This document shows positions 32,707-43,589 of a stretch of 64,000 nt of DNA, one piece after another. Both the position numbers and the translations under genes were made by a program. The stretch's first letter is position 1. Every line of letters begins with the position of its first letter. The notes beneath the pieces were generated by a model that was not told the origin of the DNA, did not search any database, and was given only the letters and a program-made list of their open reading frames with translations. Source of the DNA: Lotus japonicus (Eukaryota > Streptophyta > Magnoliopsida > Fabales > Fabaceae); NCBI RefSeq assembly GCF_012489685.1, contig NC_080041.1:26463780-26527779 (forward strand), written 5' to 3'.

Positions 32707-33260
32707 CTCCCCCTTTTTGATGATGACAAAACTAAGATTTTTGATGAACAATTCTTAAACATTAAACTGAATTCACTCAGAGTTTAGAGATATAGAATAA
32801 GACTTATCCTGATGTGAATAGTTTATCTTGCTCATTCTGAATTCAAGTCACTGCTTGATTCTGAGCTTAGCTCCCCCTGAATCTAATACTTGATGAAAAC
32901 GTTAGTAAAGTCTAGATTCTGAGCTAAATCATATAAGAGTTCAGAGTGAAAAGCTTATGACATAGATGAAAAACGAATAATCAGAGCGCATAAGTGATCA
33001 GAGTCATGGACAAGGTATCAGAGTCTTGGGTATCAGAGTCAACTTAGAATCACTTCAGAAGAAGTGAAATGTATTCCTTGTATTTGCCCAGTGACACATC
33101 TATGGTCATGAAGGTGGAACTCTTAAAATCTCCAAAAGAAAAATAAGTCACACTAACACATCTTACACATCAAAAACTGGGTTTACTCCCCCTTTTTGTC
33201 ATAAGCAAAAAGCTTGGGGTGTGAAAAACTTAGCTTGAAGTACAAGGTACTTCCCCCTTA
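32707..33260 (-). promoter_or_regulatory. Multiple polypurine tracts
   Basis: CTCCCCCTTTTTG (plus strand) lies next to the LTR at 32707-32719 and again, identical, at 33186-33198. Weaker versions are at 32871-32880 (CTCCCCCTGA) and 33251-33260 (TTCCCCCTTA). Read on the minus strand these are AAAAAGGGGGAG tracts priming plus-strand DNA synthesis. Several such tracts are a known Sirevirus trait. Confidence 0.75.
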
Positions 33261-33333
33261 GAGAAGGTCTAAGTTGAAAGAAAATGAAGACGATGTAAGA
33301 ATCAGAGTGAGGCGATAATAAATAGAAGAGTTA

Positions 33334-33897
33334 ATGCAAGGGATGAACGTTTACCACCGGTCAAGTGAGGAAATAGAAGGGTCAGTTACCAAGTACTTAA
33401 CCTCGAGAAACTGTAAGAGCATTAACTTTCAGAGAGAAAGTGAAGCCTATAAAAACGTTGGAGAGAAAGGTAAGCTTCACACCTCGAATAATATTCAGAA
33501 AAAAATGGCATCATACAGAATGGCATTAGAAGAGCTCAGAAGGAAGGCGTTTGAGGAAGATATGTTCCTCAATATTAGGCATCCCGATGGTACAAAGACC
33601 ATACAAGAGCTGACGAAGACACTGCTTGAAGAAGATCTTGGTCCAGAGATGGAGAAAGATCTGAAGGAGTTCCTCTGCTTCGTGGAAGAGATTCAGGAGC
33701 TTTGCCAGCGGGAGCTGAATCTGCTGGAAGAGAAAGAGACTGTGGAAAAGAGACTCAAGACGACAGAAGATAGTCTAGAAAAAGATGATCTGAGCATCAA
33801 ACTTGGCAACATAGAGTATGCATTGGATCGTCTGGAGAAGGAAAGAGTGGAGCAGCGCCAAGAATGCAGAAGAATGAGGAAGGATCCTCCATTCTAG
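33334..33897 (+). CDS. Antisense coiled-coil ORF within Sirevirus copy 1
   Basis: A 187-codon frame lies opposite to the element's genes, between its third ORF and its 3' LTR. The likely true start is the ATG at 33505 (MASYRMALEELRRKAFEEDM), giving about 130 residues. The remainder is highly charged with a heptad pattern (EEIQELCQRELNLLEEKETV, then repeated Leu/Glu/Lys blocks), that is, a coiled coil. A TATA-like AATAAATAG lies near 33317, and AATAAA at 33955 follows the stop by about 60 bp, so it could be an independent transcription unit. I know no family for it. Alternatives are a captured host fragment, or a chance frame in a purine-biased region; its length and composition argue against chance. 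The equivalent part of copy 2 is lost in the gap. Confidence 0.5.
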   Translation: MQGMNVYHRSSEEIEGSVTKYLTSRNCKSINFQRESEAYKNVGEKGKLHTSNNIQKKMASYRMALEELRRKAFEEDMFLNIRHPDGTKTIQELTKTLLEEDLGPEMEKDLKEFLCFVEEIQELCQRELNLLEEKETVEKRLKTTEDSLEKDDLSIKLGNIEYALDRLEKERVEQRQECRRMRKDPPF

Positions 33898-34110
33898 ATA
33901 TAGGGAATAATGTATGATGGAAAGAATTATGATGTAAACATAGAACAATTATGAATAAAACAGGTTTTGCAAACATATGTGCCACAAATATATATAGATA
34001 TATGCATATAGAATCACAAATGAACAAATTAAAGTAAGTAAATAAGCAGAGTTTAAATAAAACAACGTTAAATAAAAAGGAAAAGGAAGAAAAAGAAGAG
34101 ATCCTAAAAA

Positions 34111-36960
34111 CTAAGATTTATCAGTACGGCGCAGAAGTTCCATCATCATGTGCTTCATCTCAATCAGCATGGATTCATGAGTGTCAAGACGTTGTTCCAT
34201 GATGTCGAGTCTGGATGAGCTTGTCGGAGTAGAGCTGGAAGGAACGTTCTGAGCAGCTTGAGGTTCTGGAATGGAAGCAGAAGCAGCAGGAGTAAACAGA
34301 ACTGGTGCAAGTCGCTCTGCCTCAGCCTCAGCTTCAAGACGTTCGGCCTCAAGTCTGGCTTGTTCAGCCTGAGCTGCTGCTTGACGGGCAGCTTCTTCTT
34401 CTTGTTCTTTCTGTCTCTTGGCTTCTTCAATGGCTTCAAGAAGCTTGGTTCTCTGTTCGAGTTCATGAAGAGCCACCCTCCTAGCAAACCTTTGCTTTGC
34501 AGCCTCAATGCTCTGACTTCCCTCTGCATGCAGGAGCTGCAGCATAACGGGAAACTGAGCCACCAGCCAAGTGCTCAAATTGTTCCACTCATCAGCCACA
34601 TTTTCAGCATTCTCACTGAGGTCAGTCTGACCGTGCACATTGCGGAGCCTCAAGGAGGCTTCATGATTGAAAATATTGATGCACTCAGAGAGAGATGTGG
34701 GTTGAAGGTGAGTATAGGGAATGATGGAGAGGTTGGGTGCAGGAGAGGCTGGGTGATTGCTGCTATGAGCTTCAGAGGCACCTTGTGGAGAACCAATGTT
34801 AATTATGGGAGCATTGGGTTCAGAGGTTCCACGGTGAGGGTCTGAAGTTTCAACCAGAGGGTGAGGTGATCTAACCGAGGATTGGTTAGATACTGATTGT
34901 TCAGGTTCAGGGTCTGGTTGAATTGGCTCTTGTTGGTCAGGGACAGGGTGAGCCTGTTGGACTAAGGGGTCTGCCTCTTGGATAGGATTGGCCAAGATAG
35001 GTTCATCTGGGTCAACTAGACGTTCAGGTCTAGGGCCAGGATATTGCCTAGGGCTTGGACAGGTAAGGTAATATTCTTCCAAGGCAGATACCTTCTCTTT
35101 CCTAACCTCCATGAATTTTCTAAGTGACTCAGAGGTATTGGAGGGAGGAGAGTCAAAGACATTGATGGGGAAGGATACAGGTGTGAAGGCTGATGAAGAG
35201 TCTGTATCCGTGGTTCTGACAGCAGGACGTGCTGATGCTCTGGGAGCAGAGTGATCAGACGTTCTGGGTTGTGGTTCTGTTGGTTTGGGTTCTGGTTGGT
35301 TGGGGATGATGGGTTCAGAAGTTAATGGGTCGTATGGAATGGTAAGGAGAGAGGTTGGATCTTCTGACCTAGAGGGTTGGTTCTGAAGCAAATTCCAGAG
35401 TGGTGCTTCAGTAGGAGAAGGTTGAAAGAATGAAGATCTTGGGGAATGTGGTGGAGAGGTGGTTTGTGCGGCTGGCTGGGATTCATGAATAGGAGTGAGG
35501 GGATTTGAAGAGTGTTGGAGTAAGGCAGAAATTGGGAGTGCATCAAAGAAATTCAAATCATCATCAGAGGTAAGTGCAGGCTTACTTGTATGTGCTGATG
35601 ATCGAGTCACTCTGGCAGGAGGTTCAGTCCTTCTGACCTCTGCAGCAGCTGGTTCCACCCGAGTAGGCTTCACCACAATTCTGACTTTCTTCTGCTTCTT
35701 CTTTGGAGGACCATCCTCACTATCATCACCATCATCATCATCAGGCTTGCTCTTCGCCTTCTTGACCAGAGGGACATCAGATTCCTCTGAGGAGTCGTCC
35801 AGAACCATCTTCCTCTTGGTTTTCTTCTTGGGAGGAGAAGGAAACTCTGGAGCTGGTGGAAGTCTGCTGACGAAATCATCAAGGTCAATCTCGAATCCTT
35901 GAGCCCTGAGGTCTTCAACATAGCATCTGATGGCTTCAGGATGGTCTGCTTGAGTCCACAGAGGGTAGTCATTCAGAGGCATTCTTCTTCCTCTGATCTC
36001 AGAAGATGTGTCCTCATGAGCAGGAGCAATCTTCTTCTGGACCAAACCCATCTTCTTCAGAGAGTTGGCAGTGAAGACATCGCTAACAATTGTGCTCAAG
36101 TCCTCTGTGCAACCAGCATTGATCAAATCTTGCACCAAGTTGCTTTCAATGAGAAAGTCTGAGATCAGCCTCCCAAAAGGGATATATTTGATGGCTGACT
36201 TGATGGAGGAGGTGGTGCGAGACTTCCGGATGCATTCCTTCAAATAGGAGAACAGGAAGTAGGGAAGGCAGATCTTCTCCTTGTCTTGAATGAAGAACAG
36301 CATCGCCTTCTGATTGAAGTTGATGTAGTCTGGAGAACTGCCCTTTGGTCGTTGATTGATGCAGTTGAGCAGGATCTTGTGCCAGACCCTGAGTTTGGGT
36401 TGAAGGTCCATCACTTTGTAGCTCGTCTTGCCCGGTTTGAAGGTGGTGTACAGGGCCTTGTTGACGATGTCCTTGGTTCTGGGTTTCAGCTTCGATTCCG
36501 TCAGTGAGAACCGATACCCATGAGCAGTTTCTGCACCTAGCAGATTCACGAATGACTTCTCCGTGATGATGATCTTCCTACCCAGTATGTAAGAGACCAC
36601 CTGAGTGTCATCACAATCAGCGTGCTTCCAGAATTCCTTTACTAGCTTCTCATACACCGGTCCTCGAAGTCGATTGAAGTAGTTTCCCCAACCTTGAGCT
36701 TGGACTTCAGGACGGAGATCAAACCCATTTGCAGCCAAGTTGTCGAGGTTGAATCTCCATTCTGCAAGGACTTGGAGTTCCTCAGGAGGAAATACACAGT
36801 GAACGGCACAGCCCCGTTCTGCAATAGGAACAATCTCCTCTTGAGCTTGAGCTTGTTCTTGTGCTGGGTTCTCAGAGCCCCGTTGACCCGTTGCCAACCC
36901 GACTACCATGTGAGGGAACTGAGGTGCATCTGCAGTAGATCTTCTGGTTTGACTCACCAT
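34111..36960 (-). CDS. Sirevirus third ORF (env-like position), transposase_32-like
   Basis: The frame opens at 37116, but the ATG at 36960 (MVSQTRRSTADAPQFPHMVV) follows a leader without protein character and is the likely start, giving 949 residues. The N-terminal third is globular (LAEWRFNLDNLAANGF; VVSYILGRKIIITEKSFVNL) and resembles the plant 'putative transposon protein' family seen in such ORFs. Then come two Lys-rich, nuclear-signal-like stretches (KKKTKRK; PPKKKQKKVR), a long Pro/Ser/Thr-rich low-complexity middle, and a Glu/Ala/Arg coiled coil (EEAKRQKEQEEEAARQAAAQ). The C-terminus is Met-rich. In SIRE elements the ORF at this place is called env-like, but I see no signal peptide or membrane segment here. 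Its function is unknown. It is uninterrupted. Confidence 0.75.
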   Translation of the reverse strand: MVSQTRRSTADAPQFPHMVVGLATGQRGSENPAQEQAQAQEEIVPIAERGCAVHCVFPPEELQVLAEWRFNLDNLAANGFDLRPEVQAQGWGNYFNRLRGPVYEKLVKEFWKHADCDDTQVVSYILGRKIIITEKSFVNLLGAETAHGYRFSLTESKLKPRTKDIVNKALYTTFKPGKTSYKVMDLQPKLRVWHKILLNCINQRPKGSSPDYINFNQKAMLFFIQDKEKICLPYFLFSYLKECIRKSRTTSSIKSAIKYIPFGRLISDFLIESNLVQDLINAGCTEDLSTIVSDVFTANSLKKMGLVQKKIAPAHEDTSSEIRGRRMPLNDYPLWTQADHPEAIRCYVEDLRAQGFEIDLDDFVSRLPPAPEFPSPPKKKTKRKMVLDDSSEESDVPLVKKAKSKPDDDDGDDSEDGPPKKKQKKVRIVVKPTRVEPAAAEVRRTEPPARVTRSSAHTSKPALTSDDDLNFFDALPISALLQHSSNPLTPIHESQPAAQTTSPPHSPRSSFFQPSPTEAPLWNLLQNQPSRSEDPTSLLTIPYDPLTSEPIIPNQPEPKPTEPQPRTSDHSAPRASARPAVRTTDTDSSSAFTPVSFPINVFDSPPSNTSESLRKFMEVRKEKVSALEEYYLTCPSPRQYPGPRPERLVDPDEPILANPIQEADPLVQQAHPVPDQQEPIQPDPEPEQSVSNQSSVRSPHPLVETSDPHRGTSEPNAPIINIGSPQGASEAHSSNHPASPAPNLSIIPYTHLQPTSLSECINIFNHEASLRLRNVHGQTDLSENAENVADEWNNLSTWLVAQFPVMLQLLHAEGSQSIEAAKQRFARRVALHELEQRTKLLEAIEEAKRQKEQEEEAARQAAAQAEQARLEAERLEAEAEAERLAPVLFTPAASASIPEPQAAQNVPSSSTPTSSSRLDIMEQRLDTHESMLIEMKHMMMELLRRTDKS

Positions 36961-37403
36961 TTTGAAGAGGTTGAAGGTTTGAGGTAGAAGATGAAGTTTG
37001 AAGGATGAAGAGAGATCGAGAGAGAAATCACGAAGGAGGCGGTTTTGAAAAGCAGGGAGTGCGAGAGTGAAAACCGGAAGTGAGAGAGAACGTGTGTGTA
37101 TAGTGGGTTTTATCAAATAACCGTTGTTGATTCAAAAAGCACTTTAAGATCAACGGTTGAAAATTAAAGATAGACAGTAACAGTAAAATACACAATCACA
37201 CACAGGAGATAAGCATATCTACACGCAATCACAACAGACTGTCACACGGGCACAAGGAACTATGCATCAGAAATTCTGACGCACGTGTTGTTGTCTCAGC
37301 TTCAGAGTCAGTACCAGTGGGCACACACACTCTGATTGAGTTACCTTCTGGACTAGACATCTTCTGATCAAGAAGTATCATAGTCAGAGGTTCTGATCCA
37401 TCT

Positions 37404-40400
37404 TCACTCTGGACAAAAGTCCATGTTTAGATTTTTCAGAATAAGATTAAATCTATCCTCTGCTAAGGGCTTTGTAAAGATATCTGCCCATTGATGGTCA
37501 GTATCAACAAACTTCAGAAGAAGTACGCCCTTCTGTACATAATCTCTAATAAAGTGATACTTTACCTCAATGTGCTTTGCCCTTGAATGCAAGATAGGAT
37601 TCTTACTCAATGAGATTGCAGCAGTGTTATCACAATAGATTGGGATATTGCTCTCAAGGATCTGATAATCCTCCAGCTGATGTTTCATCCAGAGCATCTG
37701 AGTGCTGCATATTGCTGCTGAGATATATTCTGCCTCTGCAGTTGATAGTGCAATGGTTGATTGCCTCTTGCTTGCCCATGAGACTAGATTGCTTCCCAGA
37801 AATTGACAATTTCCAGAAGTACTTTTTCTCTCTGTTCTATCTCCAGCATAATCAGCATCACAATAACCTGAAAGCTTATACTCTGATGTTTTCTTATACA
37901 TCAAGCCAAGGTTAGTGGTGCCTTTCAGATACCTTAGAATCCTCTTAACAGCAGTTAAGTGGGTTTCCCTTGGATCTGATTGGAAACGAGCACATAAGTG
38001 AACACTAAATAATATGTCTGGCCTAGATGCAGTTAAGTATAGAAGTGAACCTATCATTCCACGATAGAGCTTCTGACATACTTTACCACTTTTATCTTCT
38101 TTCTCCAAAATGCATGTAGGATGCATTGGAGTCTTGGCCACTGTAGATTCCAACATATTGAACTTCTTCAGAAGTTCTTTAGTGTACTTGCTCTGATGGA
38201 TATATGTTCCTTCTGGTGTTTGATCAACTTGTATTCCCAGAAAGTACTTTAATTCTCCCATCATACTCATCTCAAATTCAGCCTGCATCATCTCAGAAAA
38301 TTCTTTGTATAGAGATTGATTAGCAGAACCAAATATAATATCATCAACATAAATTTGCACAATTAAGATATCATCTTTATAAGTCTTGCAAAAAAGAGTT
38401 GTATCTACTTTACCCCTTACAAACTCATTCTCCAGAAGGAATGAGCTAAGTCTCTCATACCATGCTCTGGGAGCTTGCTTCAGACCGTAGAGTGATTTCT
38501 TCAATTTGAACACATGGTCTGGTTTCTTTTCATCTTCAAAACCTGGGGGTTGATGAACATAGACTTCCTCTGAGATATAACCATTTAGGAAGGCACTCTT
38601 TACGTCCATCTGATGTAGAACTATGTTGTGATTTACTGAGAAGGAGATCAACAGTCTAATTGCCTCCAGTCTTGCTACCGGAGCAAATGTTTCAGTGTAG
38701 TCTATTCCTTCCTGCTGGCTGTAGCCTTGAGCAACTAGCCTTGCCTTGTTTCTGACTACTTCTCCTTTCTCATTTAGCTTGTTTCTGAATACCCATTTCG
38801 TTCCAATAACATGAACATTCTCAGGCTTCTTCACTAAGCTCCAAACATCGTTCTTGGAAAATTGATTCAATTCTTCTTCCATGGCCAGAATCCAATCCTT
38901 GTCCTGAAGAGCTTCATCTATGGACTTGGGTTCAATTAAGGACACCAATCCTTTCAGACTCAGCAAGGTCTCTTCAGAGGGTCTGAAGGCAGATCTGGTT
39001 CTGACTGGTTCATCTTTGTTGCCCAGAATCAATTCCTTAGGGTGAGCTGCAGTGATTCTGCTCTTCTTCAGAGTTTGTGAGTTAGAGGGACCAGCTTCTT
39101 CCTCTGGTTCATCTTCCTCTGGCTCAACTTCCTCTGGAGCTTTGCCTTTGTCAGAAACATTAATGCTTAAATCTGCAAACTTTTCAACTAGCTTTGACTG
39201 GTCAGAGTCAAGCTTATCATCAAATCTAACATGAATAGATTCTTCAATAGTCTTGGCATCAGTATTATAAAATCTAAAACCTTTAGATCTATCAGAATAA
39301 CCAAGTAATAGACACTTAGAAGACTTAGCATCAAATTTATGCAATCTATCCTTAGTATTGAGAACATAACAAACACAGCCAAAAGGATGAAAATAAGAAA
39401 TGTTGGGTTTTATGTTCTTCCACAATTCATAAGGAGTCTTATTCAGAATTGGTCTCACAGAGATTCTGTTCTGAATGTAACATGCTGTATTTACTGCCTC
39501 TGCCCAAAAGTGCTTAGCCATGCCAGTTTCTTGGAGCATGGTTCTAGCCATCTCCTGAAGAGTTCTGTTCTTCCTCTCAACAACACCATTTTGTTGAGGA
39601 GTTCTGGGACAAGAGAAATCATGTGCAATTCCATAGGAATCAAACAGACTCTCAAACTTGTCATTCTCAAACTCTCCACCATGGTCACTTCTGACACGCA
39701 CAATCCTACAAGCCTTCTCGTTTTGCACTTGAGCAATGAAGGTAGAGAACACAGCATGAGACTCATCCTTGCGGGTTAGAAACTTTACCCATGTCCAGCG
39801 GCTATAGTCATCAACGATAACCATCCCATATCTCTTGCCACCTATAGACTCAGTTTTCACTGGTCCAAACAGGTCGATATGCAGAAGTTCTAACGGCCTT
39901 GAGGTTGAGACAACATTCTTTGCCTTGAAAGGGACTTTTGTGAATTTGCCTTTCTGACATGCTTCACAAAGAGCGTCTGAAGCGAACTTCAGATTGGGTA
40001 AGCCCCTGACAAGATTTAGCTTGCTCAGCTGAGAAATCTTTCTCATACTGGCATGCCCTAACCGTCTATGCCATACCCACTGCTCTTCATCAACAGACAG
40101 AAGGCACTTCACATTCTGAGCCTCCAACTCAGATAATCTGATCTTATAAATGTTGTTCTTCCTCTTGCTGTTAAACAGAACAGAGCCATCGATCTGACTT
40201 ACAGCCCGGCAGGACTTTTGATTGAATATAACATCATAACCCTTGTCAGCTAATTGACTCATAGACAATAAGTTATGTGTTAAGCCGTCTACCAATAAAA
40301 CATTATCAATGCATGGACTACTATCTACACAAATAGTACCAGTACCAACAATTTTACCCTTTTCATTTCCTCCGAAGCCAACTTCGCCTTCAGGCTTAAG

Positions 40401-40508
40401 TTTCAGCTCTCGGAACATACGCTTTTCTCCCGTCATGTGACGCGAGCATCCACTGTCCAGATACCATGATTGGTGTTTCAGTGGAGCTATCAAGGATATC
40501 TGCAACAT
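37404..40508 (-). CDS. pol: Sirevirus copy 1 pol (protease, integrase, RT, RNase H)
   Basis: 1034 codons, intact. Domains in Copia order. Protease: DSG at residues 18-20 ([10 protein letters not shown]). Integrase zinc finger: H147, H152, C181, C184. Integrase core: D212, D275 and E311, giving D,D35E spacing. Reverse transcriptase: [10 protein letters not shown] and YVDD at 720-723. RNase [11 protein letters not shown], then STAEAEYIS and a C-terminal [11 protein letters not shown], ending at [13 protein letters not shown]. The frame is +1 relative to gag and overlaps it by 113 nt. The ATG at 40508 is only the first Met of the open frame; translation more likely continues from gag by a frameshift. 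No catalytic residue is visibly lost, so the enzyme set could be functional. Confidence 0.92.
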   Translation of the reverse strand: MLQISLIAPLKHQSWYLDSGCSRHMTGEKRMFRELKLKPEGEVGFGGNEKGKIVGTGTICVDSSPCIDNVLLVDGLTHNLLSMSQLADKGYDVIFNQKSCRAVSQIDGSVLFNSKRKNNIYKIRLSELEAQNVKCLLSVDEEQWVWHRRLGHASMRKISQLSKLNLVRGLPNLKFASDALCEACQKGKFTKVPFKAKNVVSTSRPLELLHIDLFGPVKTESIGGKRYGMVIVDDYSRWTWVKFLTRKDESHAVFSTFIAQVQNEKACRIVRVRSDHGGEFENDKFESLFDSYGIAHDFSCPRTPQQNGVVERKNRTLQEMARTMLQETGMAKHFWAEAVNTACYIQNRISVRPILNKTPYELWKNIKPNISYFHPFGCVCYVLNTKDRLHKFDAKSSKCLLLGYSDRSKGFRFYNTDAKTIEESIHVRFDDKLDSDQSKLVEKFADLSINVSDKGKAPEEVEPEEDEPEEEAGPSNSQTLKKSRITAAHPKELILGNKDEPVRTRSAFRPSEETLLSLKGLVSLIEPKSIDEALQDKDWILAMEEELNQFSKNDVWSLVKKPENVHVIGTKWVFRNKLNEKGEVVRNKARLVAQGYSQQEGIDYTETFAPVARLEAIRLLISFSVNHNIVLHQMDVKSAFLNGYISEEVYVHQPPGFEDEKKPDHVFKLKKSLYGLKQAPRAWYERLSSFLLENEFVRGKVDTTLFCKTYKDDILIVQIYVDDIIFGSANQSLYKEFSEMMQAEFEMSMMGELKYFLGIQVDQTPEGTYIHQSKYTKELLKKFNMLESTVAKTPMHPTCILEKEDKSGKVCQKLYRGMIGSLLYLTASRPDILFSVHLCARFQSDPRETHLTAVKRILRYLKGTTNLGLMYKKTSEYKLSGYCDADYAGDRTERKSTSGNCQFLGSNLVSWASKRQSTIALSTAEAEYISAAICSTQMLWMKHQLEDYQILESNIPIYCDNTAAISLSKNPILHSRAKHIEVKYHFIRDYVQKGVLLLKFVDTDHQWADIFTKPLAEDRFNLILKNLNMDFCPE

Positions 40509-42306
40509 AGATAATCTTGTCCTTAGGTACCCACTTTCTGGGTCCTCTTTTGTTAGTTACCCCAGAGGTTCTGATCACCTTGGGTGTCTCAACATAATAT
40601 TTTAAAGGAATATTTGCATGATATTTAGTCATAGAGAAAGATCCCTTTTTAAGAGGGTTTTTAGCAATTTTAGCAGGTACAGGATCAGGCAATATGGTAC
40701 CAGAGGGAACAAAGCATTCATACAAGGATTTAGCTTTAGACACAGAAGGCTCATTTTTAATTGGTTTAGAATAGCCAATGCCATGCATTCCATTTCTGCT
40801 TACGCCATAGATCATTGAAGCCATTAAGCTTCTATCCACGCTTTTAGCTAGGAATCTTTGAAAAGACTTTTCATACTTAGATTCATTTCTACAATCAGAG
40901 GCATCACAGGCAACAATTTCTTCTAACTTAGCAATCTGGTTCTTAAGCACAGAGTTAGAATTTACCAAAGCATGATTTTCATTTTTCAAATCAAAAATAA
41001 TTTTCTCATGTTCAGAAGGAGTCTTGGAGACAGCAGATAAGTTCTTTTTCAACTTTTTATGCTTAGACAATAAAGAGTTATACTTATCCATGATATCAGA
41101 CAAAGCATGTTTCAGTTCAGAGGTAGAGAAAGAAGCAAATACCTCATTTTCATCGTCTGAGTTAGGATCTCCTTCTGATTCTGAGTCAGAGTCAACAGCT
41201 TCCTTTGACTCTGCTTCCTTGTCTTTGACAATTGCCATGAGTCCTTGGACTTCACCATCAGAGTCAACATCCTCTGACTCTGATTCATCAAATGTCACCA
41301 TCAGACTCTTCTTCGTCTTGAAGTGCTTCTTTGGCTTCTTGTCTTTCTTCAACTTTGGACAATCACTTTTGTAATGCCCAGATTCTTTGCACTCAAAACA
41401 TGTGACTTCCTTGATTGAAGACTTCTTCTGGCCTGAGGACTCATACTTTCCTTTTGCCTTTCCAGAGCCTTTGAACTTGCTCTGCCTGTGCTTCCAGATG
41501 CGGTTGAGTCTCTTGGAGATCAGAGTCAGCTCATCTTCATCAGAATCTTCTGATGCTTCTTCAGATTCTTCTTCTTCAGCTTGAAGAGCCTTTGACTTCT
41601 CAACCTTAGCCTTTTCAGATTTGGATTTCAAGGCTATGGACTTTTTCCTCAGATCTTGCATCTCTGAGCGTTTCAGCTCATGGCATTTCAAAATGCTGAT
41701 GAGTTCTTCTAAACTCATATTCTCAACGTCTCTCGTGAGCTCTATTGAAGTCACCAAAGGCATCCAACTTTCAGGAAGACACCTGATGACCCTTATGACA
41801 TGATCTTTTGTTGTGTAGCTCTTGTTGAGAGGTCGTATGCCAGCTACAAGCAATTGAAATCTGGAGAACATTTCTTCAATGGACTCATTTGGCTCCATGA
41901 TGAAGGATTCATACTTTTGGATCAAAGACAATGCCTTTGATTCTTTGACTTTCTTGTTTCCTTCATGAGACATCTTCAGAGATTCAAAAATGCCTTTAGC
42001 AAACTCACGATCTGTAATCTTCTGGTACTCCTCATAGGAAATAGCACTTAGAAGAATTGCTCTTGCTTTGTGATGTTGTGAGTACAGCTTCTTTTGATCT
42101 GCAGTCATCTCTGACCTTGGGATCTTCTTGCCATCTGCATCAACTGGACGCTCATAGCCATCCACAATAATATCCCAGAGATCTGCATCGAAACCCAGAA
42201 AGAAACTTTCCAGTCTATCTTTCCAATATTCGAACCTTTGACCATCGAACATAGGAGGCTTTGCGTTGTAACCATCTCTTTGAGTTTCACTGGTGGTGGC
42301 AGCCAT
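40396..42306 (-). CDS. gag: Sirevirus copy 1 gag
   Basis: 636 codons from the ATG at 42306, about 60 bp after the primer-binding site. The N-terminal part matches the Copia gag (UBN2/DUF4219) pattern: [17 protein letters not shown], then [19 protein letters not shown] and [14 protein letters not shown] zinc knuckle follows at C303-X2-C306-X4-H311-X4-C316 ([14 protein letters not shown]). The long C-terminal extension has acidic Ser/Asp/Glu repeats and a coiled coil ([12 protein letters not shown], then [19 protein letters not shown]), typical of Sirevirus Gag as I know it. It coats the RNA in virus-like particles. It ends at PRAET inside the pol overlap. Confidence 0.9.
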   Translation of the reverse strand: MAATTSETQRDGYNAKPPMFDGQRFEYWKDRLESFFLGFDADLWDIIVDGYERPVDADGKKIPRSEMTADQKKLYSQHHKARAILLSAISYEEYQKITDREFAKGIFESLKMSHEGNKKVKESKALSLIQKYESFIMEPNESIEEMFSRFQLLVAGIRPLNKSYTTKDHVIRVIRCLPESWMPLVTSIELTRDVENMSLEELISILKCHELKRSEMQDLRKKSIALKSKSEKAKVEKSKALQAEEEESEEASEDSDEDELTLISKRLNRIWKHRQSKFKGSGKAKGKYESSGQKKSSIKEVTCFECKESGHYKSDCPKLKKDKKPKKHFKTKKSLMVTFDESESEDVDSDGEVQGLMAIVKDKEAESKEAVDSDSESEGDPNSDDENEVFASFSTSELKHALSDIMDKYNSLLSKHKKLKKNLSAVSKTPSEHEKIIFDLKNENHALVNSNSVLKNQIAKLEEIVACDASDCRNESKYEKSFQRFLAKSVDRSLMASMIYGVSRNGMHGIGYSKPIKNEPSVSKAKSLYECFVPSGTILPDPVPAKIAKNPLKKGSFSMTKYHANIPLKYYVETPKVIRTSGVTNKRGPRKWVPKDKIIYVADILDSSTETPIMVSGQWMLASHDGRKAYVPRAET

Positions 42307-42361
42307 TGTTTTTCACACCGGCCCGGATCACTGAACACTGTTAGGTGTGGTAATCAGAACT

Positions 42362-42378
42362 TGCGCTCTGATACCAAT
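42362..42378 (-). promoter_or_regulatory. Primer-binding site of Sirevirus copy 1
   Basis: The minus strand reads TTGGTATCAGAGCGCAA immediately after the LTR end. TGGTATCAGAGC is complementary to the 3' end of initiator Met tRNA, the usual Copia primer. Confidence 0.85.
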
Positions 42379-43589
42379 TGAAGGTATGAAAAACGGTAGA
42401 AAGGGGGGGTTTGAATAACGTTTTCAGAACAAAACTTCCACCTTAAAGATTTTGACAAATCTTTCGAGAACTTAAGTGCTAAAGATAAGAGATAGAAAAG
42501 CACACAAGGATTTTATCCTGGTTCACTTGATAAATCACTCAAGCTACTCCAGTCCACCCGTTAAGGTGATTTCTTCCTTCTTAGAATGAAGGCAATCCAC
42601 TAATCAGGTAAGAGTTACAACTGCACTTGAAACCTACAAGTGACTAACAATTACACTGACTTAGCTCACACTAAGATTCACTCTCTTAGTCTTCTCTAGG
42701 ATCCGATCAACCTTGATCTCCTAAAGGAACTAAACAAACTGTTTATCAAAGAATTGTTTACAAGAGATTTGCTTCTAAAAAGCTAATTGTAAACTCAATG
42801 AATTTCAGATGAAAGAAAGCTTAGAATATTTTGAATATGTCTTGCGCGTGTGTATTTCTTTTTCTTGGCCGCTTCTTTCAATCTTCAGCCTCTATATATA
42901 CTCCAAGGATTAGGGTTGAGCGTTGCATGGGAAATGCTACCGTTGGAGGGCAGTTCTGGAAAATCCAGCTTCTGCTGTGGCTGAGAACGTTAGGTAGGTC
43001 GTCAGGAAGGTACACTTGCTTTTGTACTTGGATAGCGACTTGACCTTTTAACCTAGGAGACTTCTGATCAGGGTAATACTTCATATTGGAACTTGTGAAG
43101 CCGGTTGATCAGAGTCAGAGGGAAAGCACAGATCCTCTGACCATTGTATCTTCTGATTCTGAACTCAGAGGGAAGAACATGGCCTTCAGAGTTTCTTGCT
43201 TCTGGACTTCAGAGTTTCCACTATTCAGCTTCTGGATCTTCAGAGTTTTCTACACCATCAGAACATCTGAACCTTCAGTGTTTCTTGGTTATCAGAACTT
43301 CTGGATCTTCAGAGCTTCTAGCGACTGAGTCCACATCAGAGTTTGTATAGCTTCAGAACTTCTGAAGCTTTTCCACTGTTCATACTGAACATGGTGAATG
43401 CGAAAGCGTTGCTTGGGTTACCCTTTATACACAGTGCTTCTGATTTGTGTGAGATTGAGTTGAGGTCAGAGCCTGTAAATAGCACACTCAGAAAAACACG
43501 TTAGAGTACCACAATTGTTCATATCAAAAGGTTAACTTGTAATCATCAAAACATAGAGTTGTACTACTAGATCAAAACTTGATCTTACA
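42379..43589 (-). repeat. 5' LTR of Sirevirus copy 1
   Basis: 1211 bp, TG/CA bounded on both strands, ending in the AGATCAAAACTTGATCT palindrome. It agrees with the copy 2 LTR (58690-59900) in indels and in the 42728-42790 segment, where its own partner LTR at 31486 differs. Confidence 0.9.

Larger units (their letters stand above)
31486..43589 (-). mobile_element. Sirevirus-type Copia retrotransposon, copy 1 (12.1 kb)
   Basis: The element reads on the minus strand: 5' LTR (43589-42379), Met-tRNA-type primer-binding site, gag, pol, a third ORF, repeated polypurine tracts, 3' LTR (32704-31486). The gag-pol-third ORF order, large size and multiple polypurine tracts are features known for the Sirevirus (SIRE/Maximus) lineage. 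All three sense ORFs are uninterrupted. The flanking 5-mers differ (AGGTT left, GCGAC right), so no target duplication is seen. The two LTRs also differ noticeably, which suggests a recombinant element. Confidence 0.85.

Noticed and set aside
35495..35902. Plus-strand frame of 135 codons
   Set aside because: It is antisense to the low-complexity middle of the Sirevirus third ORF.
39339..39779. Plus-strand frame of 146 codons, repeated at 55650-56090
   Set aside because: It is the shadow of the integrase region in both pol genes; its conservation follows from that of pol.
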